From positions 1 to 43,907 of the forward strand of contig JAJQHZ010000114.1 of NCBI GenBank assembly GCA_021199475.1: a stretch of 43,907 nt of DNA, given 5' to 3'. The stretch comes from Lachnospiraceae bacterium (lineage in GTDB: Bacteria; Bacillota; Clostridia; Lachnospirales; Lachnospiraceae). Below, piece after piece: positions 33,397 through 40,810 of this stretch (the stretch's first letter is position 1; each line of letters starts with the position of its first letter). The translations under genes and the position numbers were made by a program. The notes beneath the pieces are model-generated. The model was given only the letters and a program-made list of their open reading frames with translations. It was not told the DNA's origin and did not search any database.

Positions 33397-35532
33397 ATGA
33401 TTAACGACAGCAGAATTCAGAAAATCCTCTACGGAGGTGATTACAACCCGGAACAGTGGCCGGAGGAGATCTGGGAAGAGGATATGCGCCTGTTTAAGCT
33501 GGCAGGCATTGATATTGTGACGCTGAATGTGTTTTCCTGGGCAGCTCTGCAGCCATCGGAGGACACCTATGATTTTGAAAAACTGGATAAAATCATGGAT
33601 CTGGTGGAGGCGAACGGCCTGAAGGTCTGTCTGGCGACCTCGACCGCCGCGCATCCGGCATGGATGGCGACACGCCATCCGGATATTCTGCGGGTAGAAT
33701 ACGATGGCACAAAGCGTAAATTCGGCGCCCGCCACAATTCGTGTCCGAACAGCCCGACCTACCGGAAATACTCCGTTCGGCTGGCTGGGAAGCTGGCAGA
33801 GCGCTATGGAAAGCGGGACTGTGTCGTGGGATGGCATGTCTCGAATGAGTATGGAGGGGAATGCTACTGCGAGAATTGTGAAAAAGCGTTCCGCAGCTGG
33901 CTGAAGGAAGAATACGGCACACTGGATGAGGTGAACCGCGCATGGAACACTTCATTCTGGAGCCATACCTTCTATGACTGGGACGAGATTGTCGTACCGG
34001 ATCTGCGTAGTGAACACTTCTGGGGAGAGCGCACGAATTTCCAGGGGATTTCACTCGACTACCGGCGCTTTAACTCTGACAGCATGCTGCAGTGCTATAA
34101 TCTGGAAGCTGAGGCCATACGCGCGCAGGTCCCGGATGCGAAGATTACGACAAATTTCATGGGGGCATATAAGCCTCTGAACTATCAGAAATGGGCAAAA
34201 TCTATGGATTTTGTTGCCTGGGACAGCTATCCGGAAAATACAACGCCATGGTCCTGGAACGCCATGAACCATGACCTGATGCGTTCGCTGAAGGGCGGAC
34301 AGCCATTTGCCCTGATGGAGCAGACGCCTAGCGTCTCAAACTGGCTCTCCTACTGTTCCCTGAAACGGCCGGGTGTGATGCGGCTCTGGAGCTATCAGGC
34401 GGTCGCGCATGGGGCGGATACCGTGATGTTTTTCCAGATGCGCCGCAGAATCGGTGCGTGCGAAAAATATCACGGCGCGGTGATTGATCACGCCGGACAT
34501 GAAAACACTCGTGTCTTCCGCGAGGTCGCAGCGCTCGGCGCAGAACTGAAGCAGCTGGGAAATCATACGCTCGGCGGCAGAAGCCAGGCGAAAGCGGCGA
34601 TTTATTTTGACTGGGAAAACTGGTGGGCGCTCGAGCTTTCGGCCGGTCCGAGTACGGACTTTAAATATATGGATGAAGTTTACCGATATTACAAGGCACT
34701 CGCGGAGCAGAATTATGCGGTGGATTTTGTCGGCACAGACGACAATCTGGACGGATATGAGGTACTGATCGCACCGGCCTTTTACATGACAAAGACCGGA
34801 TATGATGAAAAAATCCGCAGTTTTGTGCGAAACGGAGGCACCTTTATCACAACCTTCTTTTCCGGAATCGTGGATGAGCATGATCTCGTCATCACCGGAG
34901 GCTATCCGGGGCGGCTGCGCGATATCCTGGGCATCTGGGTTGAGGAGATTGACGCCCTGCCGCCGGAAACGAAGAACCGGATCACTTATGAGGGCACCGC
35001 GTATCCTGCCGGACTGCTCTGCGATATCCTGAATTCGGAAGGCGCAGAGGTACTTTCTGTCTACGAAAAGGATTTTTATGCCGGATCTCCGGCGCTGACG
35101 GTCAATCAATTCGGCAAAGGAAAAGCATATTACGTCGCGACCCGGCTTTCGGATGACTTTTACAGCCGTTTTATGCGGGAGCGGATGGAAGAGAAGGGGA
35201 TTCGCCCGGTTCTGGATGTGGCGAAAGCTGCCTGCATGAAAAACGCGAATGACGAATTGGATGCGAAGAAGTCCAGCACGGAATCAAGTGCGGGATCAAG
35301 TGCAGAATCAAATGCGGAATCAGGTACAGGATCTGGTGTCGGATCTATAGAAGCGACCGAACGGTTCGCAAATGGGAATAGTGTTCTTTATATTCTGAAC
35401 CATGGCAGTGAACCAATCGAAGTGACCGTACCGTCTGACCGGGAGGATTTACTGTCCGGAGCTTCCATCCGGCAGGGCGATCCGATCATTATCGACTCCA
35501 AGGGTGTGCGGCTTCTTGCTTCCTTGTCCTGA
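33397..35532 (+). CDS. GH42 beta-galactosidase
   Basis: A 711-residue glycoside hydrolase of family 42, cytoplasmic by lack of a signal peptide. The N-terminal (beta/alpha)8 barrel has YGGDYNPEQW near the start, the predicted acid/base Glu151 (HVSNEYGG) and the predicted nucleophile Glu308 (ALMEQTPS). Cys116, Cys156, Cys158 and Cys161 match the structural zinc site known in the family. A trimerisation-type domain follows (about 390-600), then a small C-terminal beta domain. Between them lies a Ser/Glu/Gly repeat insertion (nt 35281-35352). It likely hydrolyses beta-galactosides taken up by a transporter encoded elsewhere; no sugar transporter or regulator is adjacent. The ATG is preceded by AGGAGAAAGG. 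Confidence 0.95.
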   Translation: MINDSRIQKILYGGDYNPEQWPEEIWEEDMRLFKLAGIDIVTLNVFSWAALQPSEDTYDFEKLDKIMDLVEANGLKVCLATSTAAHPAWMATRHPDILRVEYDGTKRKFGARHNSCPNSPTYRKYSVRLAGKLAERYGKRDCVVGWHVSNEYGGECYCENCEKAFRSWLKEEYGTLDEVNRAWNTSFWSHTFYDWDEIVVPDLRSEHFWGERTNFQGISLDYRRFNSDSMLQCYNLEAEAIRAQVPDAKITTNFMGAYKPLNYQKWAKSMDFVAWDSYPENTTPWSWNAMNHDLMRSLKGGQPFALMEQTPSVSNWLSYCSLKRPGVMRLWSYQAVAHGADTVMFFQMRRRIGACEKYHGAVIDHAGHENTRVFREVAALGAELKQLGNHTLGGRSQAKAAIYFDWENWWALELSAGPSTDFKYMDEVYRYYKALAEQNYAVDFVGTDDNLDGYEVLIAPAFYMTKTGYDEKIRSFVRNGGTFITTFFSGIVDEHDLVITGGYPGRLRDILGIWVEEIDALPPETKNRITYEGTAYPAGLLCDILNSEGAEVLSVYEKDFYAGSPALTVNQFGKGKAYYVATRLSDDFYSRFMRERMEEKGIRPVLDVAKAACMKNANDELDAKKSSTESSAGSSAESNAESGTGSGVGSIEATERFANGNSVLYILNHGSEPIEVTVPSDREDLLSGASIRQGDPIIIDSKGVRLLASLS
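35281..35352 (+). repeat. 12-bp minisatellite (six degenerate units) inside GH42 gene
   Basis: Six consecutive 12-bp units start at 35281, 35293, 35305, 35317, 35329 and 35341. They encode variants of (E/G)-S-(S/N/G)-(A/T/V), such as ESSA, GSSA, ESNA, ESGT. The first four units share a GAATCA or GGATCA start. The period is a multiple of three, so copy changes keep the frame. Confidence 0.85.
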
Positions 35533-35564
35533 CAAAGAGGCCGCACCTGTTTGAATTCGCTGCA

Positions 35565-35655
35565 TAATATAACTTACAAGAAGTTCATGCCGCTTGCGGT
35601 AATGAACTTCGTAAGTTAACGAGCAGCTGATTTTTGCTGCGAGTAATATAACTTA
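35565..35655. repeat. Palindrome-rich spacer between GH42 and pepC
   Basis: An imperfect 17-bp inverted repeat (35570-35588 with 35602-35618, 2-nt bulge) encloses a CCGC/GCGG core, making one long hairpin. A second hairpin (GCAGC 35623-35627 with GCTGC 35636-35640) follows. The 12-bp sequence TAATATAACTTA occurs at 35565 and again at 35644. The hairpins lack a U tract, so termination is doubtful. The layout resembles a small intergenic palindromic repeat element; a family cannot be shown from one copy. Confidence 0.55.
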
Positions 35656-35778
35656 TCGCTATGAACGCGAGCCGCGTAAAGAATTTTCATGCTTGCGCTG
35701 GATGCTGCGCGGCGCGGCAAGACAGGGAGAGAGGACTCACCCCTGTCCGATTATGATAACACAAGGAGGAAAACTGAG

Positions 35779-37116
35779 ATGAACACGTCGCTGACACAGG
35801 AAGAGCTTTTACATTTTGAGGAGCAGTTTGATGCGGATCGCGCGAACCAGGTCGCCATGTATGCGGTTACCGGAAATGGTGTAAACGCCGCCGCAAAAAA
35901 TTTCCATTCGGCACGCGTGGTGACGCATGATTTTTCTGTCAGTCTGGAGCATGGAAAAATCACGAATCAGAAGCAGAGCGGGCGCTGCTGGATGTTTGCA
36001 GCATTGAATGTGCTTCGCGCGCAGGTGATGAAAAAGACGGGAATGGAGACGGTCGAACTGTCTCAGAACTATACCGTTTTTTACGATAAGCTGGAAAAAG
36101 CAAATTATTTTCTGGAGAATATTCTCGCGACACTGGATGAACCTTCTGACGGGAGGCTTATCGCACATCTGTTGTCCGAACCGGTAGGTGACGGCGGTCA
36201 GTGGGATATGTTGTGCTGCATTATAGACAAATACGGCCTGGTTCCGAAGTCCGCAATGCCGGAAACGGAGGTTTCCTCAGCAACGCGCGAGCTGGATGCA
36301 TATCTTACAGAAAAGCTCCGCGAATTTGCCTGCGTGCTGCGCAAGGGGCATTCCGGGGGAAAAACGAAGGAGGAGCTTCGGGCACAGAAAACATCCATGA
36401 TGACGACCATCTACAATATGCTCTGCATCGGATTTGGCAAGCCGCCGAAGACCTTCGCGTTTGAGTATCGCGATAAGGATAAGAATTTTCACCGGGAGAC
36501 GAACCTGACTCCGAAGGCCTTTTACGAAAAATACATAGGCATCGATTTAAACGAATACATCAGCCTGATCAACGCGCCGACCGCGGATAAGCCATTTTAC
36601 CGCAGCTACGGAGTGCAGTTCCTAGGGAATGTCGTAGAGGGCAGAGCAGTTCGCTATGTGAATCTCCCGATTGCGGAACTGAAAAAAGCTGCGATCGCGC
36701 AGCTTGAGGACGGTGAGCCGGTATGGTTTGGCTGCGATGTCGGCAAGCGCTCCGAGCGGAAGACCGGCGTTCTGGATCCGGATATTTATGCTCTTGAGGA
36801 TCTGTTCCACACCACCTTTTCCATGACGAAGGCGGAGCGGCTGGAGTATGGGCAAAGCCTGATGACACATGCGATGGTATTCCAGGGAGTGAATCTGGAT
36901 GAATCCGGCAGACCGAACCGCTGGCAGGTGGAGAACAGCTGGGGAGAAGAGACCGGCAACGAAGGGTACTTTGTCATGAGCGACCGCTGGTTCGATGAGT
37001 ACATGTATCAGGTTGTCGTGAATAAAAAATATCTTTCCAAAGAGATCCTGAACGCCTATGAGAGCGAGCCGATTATGCTGAAGCCATGGGATCCGATGGG
37101 GTCGCTGGCAAGGTAG
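35779..37116 (+). CDS. pepC: C1B-family aminopeptidase (PepC/bleomycin hydrolase)
   Basis: A 445-residue cytoplasmic cysteine peptidase of the bleomycin hydrolase family, which forms a hexameric cage and trims peptides from the N-terminus. The catalytic residues are visible: Cys70 in QSGRCWMFA, His364 in LMTHAMVF, and Asn386 in VENSWG. Length is normal. The ATG at 35779 has AAGGAGGA 8 nt upstream; the frame is open further upstream, but that part crosses the palindromic spacer and has no site. Confidence 0.96.
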   Translation: MNTSLTQEELLHFEEQFDADRANQVAMYAVTGNGVNAAAKNFHSARVVTHDFSVSLEHGKITNQKQSGRCWMFAALNVLRAQVMKKTGMETVELSQNYTVFYDKLEKANYFLENILATLDEPSDGRLIAHLLSEPVGDGGQWDMLCCIIDKYGLVPKSAMPETEVSSATRELDAYLTEKLREFACVLRKGHSGGKTKEELRAQKTSMMTTIYNMLCIGFGKPPKTFAFEYRDKDKNFHRETNLTPKAFYEKYIGIDLNEYISLINAPTADKPFYRSYGVQFLGNVVEGRAVRYVNLPIAELKKAAIAQLEDGEPVWFGCDVGKRSERKTGVLDPDIYALEDLFHTTFSMTKAERLEYGQSLMTHAMVFQGVNLDESGRPNRWQVENSWGEETGNEGYFVMSDRWFDEYMYQVVVNKKYLSKEILNAYESEPIMLKPWDPMGSLAR

Positions 37117-37253
37117 TAGACTGCGCACGGGATATTTCCACACAGGCGACTTATGATAATACACCTGAAGAAAAAAGAAAGGAAGAATAATCCGGAACGC
37201 AGATCTGTCTGAAAACATAGAAATTCGCAGATTTCCGGAAATTATACAAGCCT

Positions 37254-38777
37254 ATGAAAAATAACTTTGAGAACTCAGAAAAGGCTGTTTCATCCCAAAT
37301 CCTTACAGAGGAGCCGCCTGTTTCGGAACCGGAGCGCCAGTATTATTTTATAGCAAAATGCCGCGAGATGATTAAAGAGCGCGAGCTGGAGCTTGACAGG
37401 CCTCTGCTTGCAAATGTGACGACCTTCGGCTGTCAGATGAACGCAAAGGACTCAGAAAAGCTGCGCGGCATTCTAAGCGAGATCGGCTATCAGATGACCG
37501 ACAGCGAGGAGGCGGATTTCGTCATCTATAATACCTGTACCGTCCGCGAAAACGCGAACCTGAAGGTATACGGGCATCTGGGCTATCTTTCCAGTCTGAA
37601 AAAGAAAAATCCCCGCATGATCATCGGTCTGTGCGGCTGCATGATGCAGGAGCCAGGTGTCGTAGAGAAGCTGAAAAAGAGCTACCGTTTTGTCAATCTG
37701 ATCTTCGGAACGCACAATATTTTCAAATTCGCGGAGCTGCTGTATCAGGTGCTTGAGGGACAGAGGGTCATCGAGATCTGGGAGGGCACGGACCGGATCG
37801 TCGAGGAGCTTCCGGCCGACCGTACCTATTCCTTCAAAAGCGGCGTCAATATCATGTATGGCTGCAACAATTTCTGCACCTACTGCATCGTGCCCTATGT
37901 GCGCGGACGGGAGCGGAGCCGCCGCCCGGAGGATATCCTCTGCGAGGTAGAGCGGCTGGCAAAGGACGGCGTGGTCGAAGTCATGCTGCTCGGGCAGAAT
38001 GTCAATTCCTATGGAAAGACGCTGGATGAGCCGATCACATTTGCCGAGCTTCTGAAAATGGTCGAGCAGGTGCCCGGCATTGAGCGCGTCCGCTTCATGA
38101 CCTCTCATCCAAAGGACCTTTCGGATGAACTGATTGATGTCATGAAGCACTCGGAAAAAATATGCCGCCACCTTCACCTGCCGCTGCAGTCCGGGAGCAG
38201 CCGCATCCTGAAAAAAATGAACCGGCGGTACACGAAGGAGCAGTATCTGGACCTCGCCGCCAGACTGCGCCGTGAGATTCCCGATCTTTCCCTCACGACT
38301 GACATTATCGTCGGATTTCCGGGAGAGACCGAAGAGGATTTTCAGGAAACGCTCGACGTCGTGCGTCAGGTTCGCTACGACAGCGCGTTCACCTTTATCT
38401 ATTCCAAACGAACCGGCACTCCTGCCGCTGCGATGGAAGACCAGGTGCCGGACGATGTCGTCAAAGACCGGTTCAACCGCCTGCTGGCCCTCGTGCAGAC
38501 CATCTCCCAGGAGATGTCGAAGCGCGTAGAAGGCCAGACCCTGCCGGTGCTTGTCGAGTCCATGAACGACCACGACAGCACCCTCGTGACCGGGCGCCTC
38601 TCCAACAACCTGCTCGTACACTTCCCGGGCACAGAGGAACTGATCGGGAAAATCGTTGATGTACATCTGACCGAATGCAAGGGCTTCTATTACATGGGGG
38701 AGATGAATCCGTTGACCGAGAGCATTGCAGCGGTCGAAGGCGCGGGCAAAATCGAAAGCCCAGGTAAAATACTCTAA
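37254..38777 (+). CDS. miaB: tRNA 2-methylthio-N6-isopentenyladenosine synthase
   Basis: A 507-residue radical-SAM methylthiotransferase that adds the 2-methylthio group at tRNA position A37. The N-terminal UPF0004 domain carries Cys60 (FGCQMN), Cys95 (NTCTV) and Cys129 (CGCMMQ) for one iron-sulfur cluster. The radical SAM motif CNNFCTYC supplies Cys204, Cys208 and Cys211. A TRAM domain fills about residues 430-490. An N-terminal tail of about 48 residues is longer than in Bacillus but common in this group. The ATG at 37254 has only a weak ribosome site; an in-frame stop at 37218 limits the upstream extent. miaB and mutS are neighbours in many Clostridia; here an M18 peptidase lies between. 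Confidence 0.96.
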   Translation: MKNNFENSEKAVSSQILTEEPPVSEPERQYYFIAKCREMIKERELELDRPLLANVTTFGCQMNAKDSEKLRGILSEIGYQMTDSEEADFVIYNTCTVRENANLKVYGHLGYLSSLKKKNPRMIIGLCGCMMQEPGVVEKLKKSYRFVNLIFGTHNIFKFAELLYQVLEGQRVIEIWEGTDRIVEELPADRTYSFKSGVNIMYGCNNFCTYCIVPYVRGRERSRRPEDILCEVERLAKDGVVEVMLLGQNVNSYGKTLDEPITFAELLKMVEQVPGIERVRFMTSHPKDLSDELIDVMKHSEKICRHLHLPLQSGSSRILKKMNRRYTKEQYLDLAARLRREIPDLSLTTDIIVGFPGETEEDFQETLDVVRQVRYDSAFTFIYSKRTGTPAAAMEDQVPDDVVKDRFNRLLALVQTISQEMSKRVEGQTLPVLVESMNDHDSTLVTGRLSNNLLVHFPGTEELIGKIVDVHLTECKGFYYMGEMNPLTESIAAVEGAGKIESPGKIL

Positions 38778-38846
38778 TTGAAGCGCTGCACCAGCATCCC
38801 ATGAACATTTATAATAACAAATAATATACGAAAGAAGGAACCTTTG

Positions 38847-40313
38847 ATGGCACAACCGAAAAATGCATGGAACACCTATACAGATAAACAGCTCGAAGAG
38901 CTTGAATCCTTGTCAAAGCGCTACCGCGCTTTTCTGGATGCCGGTAAAACCGAGCGCGAGTGCGTGACAGAGGTAGTACGAATCGCGCGGGAGCATGGCT
39001 ACCGCAGCATCGAAGAAGTGCGTAATGCGAACAGCACACTCCAGCCGGGAGACAAGGTATATGCGGTTTGCATGGAAAAGATGATTGCTTTGTTTACCGT
39101 CGGAAAGCAGTCATTTGAAAAGGGTCTGCGTATTCTGGGTGCGCACATCGATTCCCCGCGCCTGGACGTGAAACAGGATCCTCTGTACGAGGACACGGAG
39201 CTGGCCTATCTCGACACCCACTATTATGGAGGCATCAAAAAATACCAGTGGGTGACGGTTCCGCTCGCCATCCACGGTGTCGTAGTGAAAAAAGACGGCA
39301 CAAAGGTGCAGGTATGCGTCGGTGAACATGCTGATGATCCGGTTGTCTTTGTCTCCGACCTGCTGATTCATCTCGCCGGAGAGCAGATGGAGAAGAAAGC
39401 CCGCCTCGCGATCGAAGGCGAGAAGCTGGATATTCTGGTTGGAAGCCGCCCGATGGCGAAAGAAACCACAAAGGCCGGGAACGGTTCCTGCTCTGATAAG
39501 TCTGAATACAATTTGAGCGAAAAAGCAGAATCGGAAGACAAAAAATCCGAAAAGGAAGCGGTCAAGCAGAATATCCTCGCAATCCTTAAGGAGAAATATG
39601 GCATAGAAGAGGAAGACTTCCTCTCCGCAGAGCTGGAAATCGTACCGGCGGAAAAAGCCAGAGACTGCGGGCTGGACCGCAGCATGATTATGGCCTATGG
39701 GCAGGACGATCGTGTCTGCGCGTATACCTCACTGGAAGCGCTGCTCGACGTTCCGGCACCGGTGCGCACCTGCTGCTGCCTGCTTGTCGACAAAGAAGAA
39801 ATCGGAAGCGTCGGCGCGACCGGCATGCAGTCCCGTTTCTTCGAAAACACCGTCGCAGAGCTGATGGACTGCGCGGGAGAGTACAGCGAGCTTGCTCTGC
39901 GCCGTGCCTTAAGCCGCAGCCGGATGCTCTCCTCCGATGTCAGTGCGGCCTACGACCCGCTCTACGCCAGCTATTTCGAAAAGAAAAACAGTGCTTACTT
40001 CGGAAAAGGACTGGTACTGAACAAATTCACCGGTTCCCGCGGAAAGAGCGGCAGCAATGATGCCAACGCCGAATACGTCGCAGCCATCCGCGCAATCTTT
40101 GACCGGAACGAGGTCCTGTTCCAGACCGCAGAGCTCGGCAAGGTCGATGTTGGCGGCGGCGGAACCATCGCCTACATATCCGCCCTCTATGGCATGGAAG
40201 TCATTGACAGCGGCGTAGCCGTCCTGAACATGCATGCCCCGATGGAAGTCACCAGCAAAGCCGATGTCTACGAAGCAGTCAAAGGATACCGGGCGTTTTT
40301 GATGGAGGCGTAG
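38847..40313 (+). CDS. apeB: M18-family zinc aminopeptidase
   Basis: A 488-residue cytoplasmic metallopeptidase of the M18 family, which removes N-terminal acidic or neutral residues in a dodecameric cage. Motifs seen are GAHIDSPRLD (His100 ligand), DTHYYGGIKKYQW, VDKEEIGSVGA (Glu317/Glu318) and a C-terminal HAPMEVTSKAD. A hydrophilic Lys/Glu/Ser insertion (about residues 205-236, nt 39459-39554) falls between LVGSRPM and the NILAILKEKYGI helix, where I expect only a short linker. The ATG at 38847 has AGAAGGA 7 nt upstream; a TTG at 38844 is adjacent. Confidence 0.94.
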   Translation: MAQPKNAWNTYTDKQLEELESLSKRYRAFLDAGKTERECVTEVVRIAREHGYRSIEEVRNANSTLQPGDKVYAVCMEKMIALFTVGKQSFEKGLRILGAHIDSPRLDVKQDPLYEDTELAYLDTHYYGGIKKYQWVTVPLAIHGVVVKKDGTKVQVCVGEHADDPVVFVSDLLIHLAGEQMEKKARLAIEGEKLDILVGSRPMAKETTKAGNGSCSDKSEYNLSEKAESEDKKSEKEAVKQNILAILKEKYGIEEEDFLSAELEIVPAEKARDCGLDRSMIMAYGQDDRVCAYTSLEALLDVPAPVRTCCCLLVDKEEIGSVGATGMQSRFFENTVAELMDCAGEYSELALRRALSRSRMLSSDVSAAYDPLYASYFEKKNSAYFGKGLVLNKFTGSRGKSGSNDANAEYVAAIRAIFDRNEVLFQTAELGKVDVGGGGTIAYISALYGMEVIDSGVAVLNMHAPMEVTSKADVYEAVKGYRAFLMEA

Positions 40314-40382
40314 GATCTTTAAAACTGCTTCGGCCGTATTTTCGCGCATACGCGCACAATGGATATAACAAGTGAATCACCC

Positions 40383-40420
40383 TGGCTGCTGTTCCCGCTC
40401 TATGAGCTGAGCAGACGCCA
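40383..40420 (+). other. Gap after M18 gene: weak hairpin only
   Basis: The 497-base gap from 40314 to 40810 has no intact gene. Its first part contains CTGGC+TGCT (40383 on) pairing with AGCA and GCCAG near 40420 through a 3-nt bulge, without a U tract. The rest holds a promoter, an inverted repeat and a broken ATPase gene, listed separately. Confidence 0.3.
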
Positions 40421-40435
40421 GAGTGAATTTATATA

Positions 40436-40466
40436 TTGACATTTTTTCCATATGATTTACTATAAT
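40436..40466 (+). promoter_or_regulatory. Promoter-like sequence before the ATPase remnant
   Basis: TTGACA (40436-40441) and TATAAT (40461-40466) both match consensus but the spacer is 19 nt, longer than ideal. TACTAT at 40458 would give 16 nt. It may also drive mutS. Confidence 0.55.
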
Positions 40467-40475
40467 CTCAATAAA

Positions 40476-40506
40476 CATAATCGTAATAAACTTTATTTAG
40501 ATTATG
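40476..40506. repeat. Operator-like inverted repeat downstream of promoter
   Basis: CATAATC (40476-40482) and GATTATG (40500-40506) are exact complements, with a second inner complement AATAAA/TTTATT around 40491. The centre lies about 20 bp after the expected transcription start. This may be an operator or a leader hairpin. Confidence 0.4.
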
Positions 40507-40523
40507 TAATGGAGGCGGAACGG

Positions 40524-40676
40524 ATGGATACTTTCTATTGCCGTGAGGAAGAACTCCGAAAAATGAACACCCGATATAAGGATGGTGAATTCGGCTCTGT
40601 GCATAACAAAAGAGGCTGCCAGAAAAAGCTGCTGCCCCTTTGCTATGGATTTCGAAAGAAGATTCCCTGGTCTTGA
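40524..40676 (+). pseudogene. Remnant of an AAA/archaeal-type ATPase gene
   Basis: An ATG at 40524 with GGAGG 8 nt upstream starts a 50-residue frame. Its first 25 residues (MDTFYCREEELRKMNTRYKDG) resemble the N-terminus of the archaeal-type/DUF234 ATPases common in gut Clostridia, which begin with F-x-x-R-E-x-E-L-x-x-L-N-x-x-Y. The expected next element, the YGRRRVGKT P-loop, is missing. The frame then runs into unrelated Lys-rich sequence and stops. The overlapping frame at 40582-40764 shows no domain. I read this as an internally deleted, inactive gene that keeps its promoter and start. The match is by eye and short. Confidence 0.45.
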
Positions 40677-40810
40677 AACAAACGAAAAAAAATGCTATGA
40701 TACCGCATGGATTCTTGAAAAGGTATGTTCATTTAAAGGTTACAAAAAGAACTGGCCAGTTTAAGAAACATGTTTATTTTGTGACTACAGAAACGAGAGG
40801 ATAAGACTTC

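Noticed and set aside
35570-35618. Intrinsic terminator for the GH42 gene
   Set aside because: The stem is strong but no U tract follows either arm; listed as a palindromic repeat instead.
37473-38855. Long - strand open frame opposite miaB
   Set aside because: Antisense shadow of an intact radical-SAM gene; composition is His/Arg/Gln-rich with no family features.
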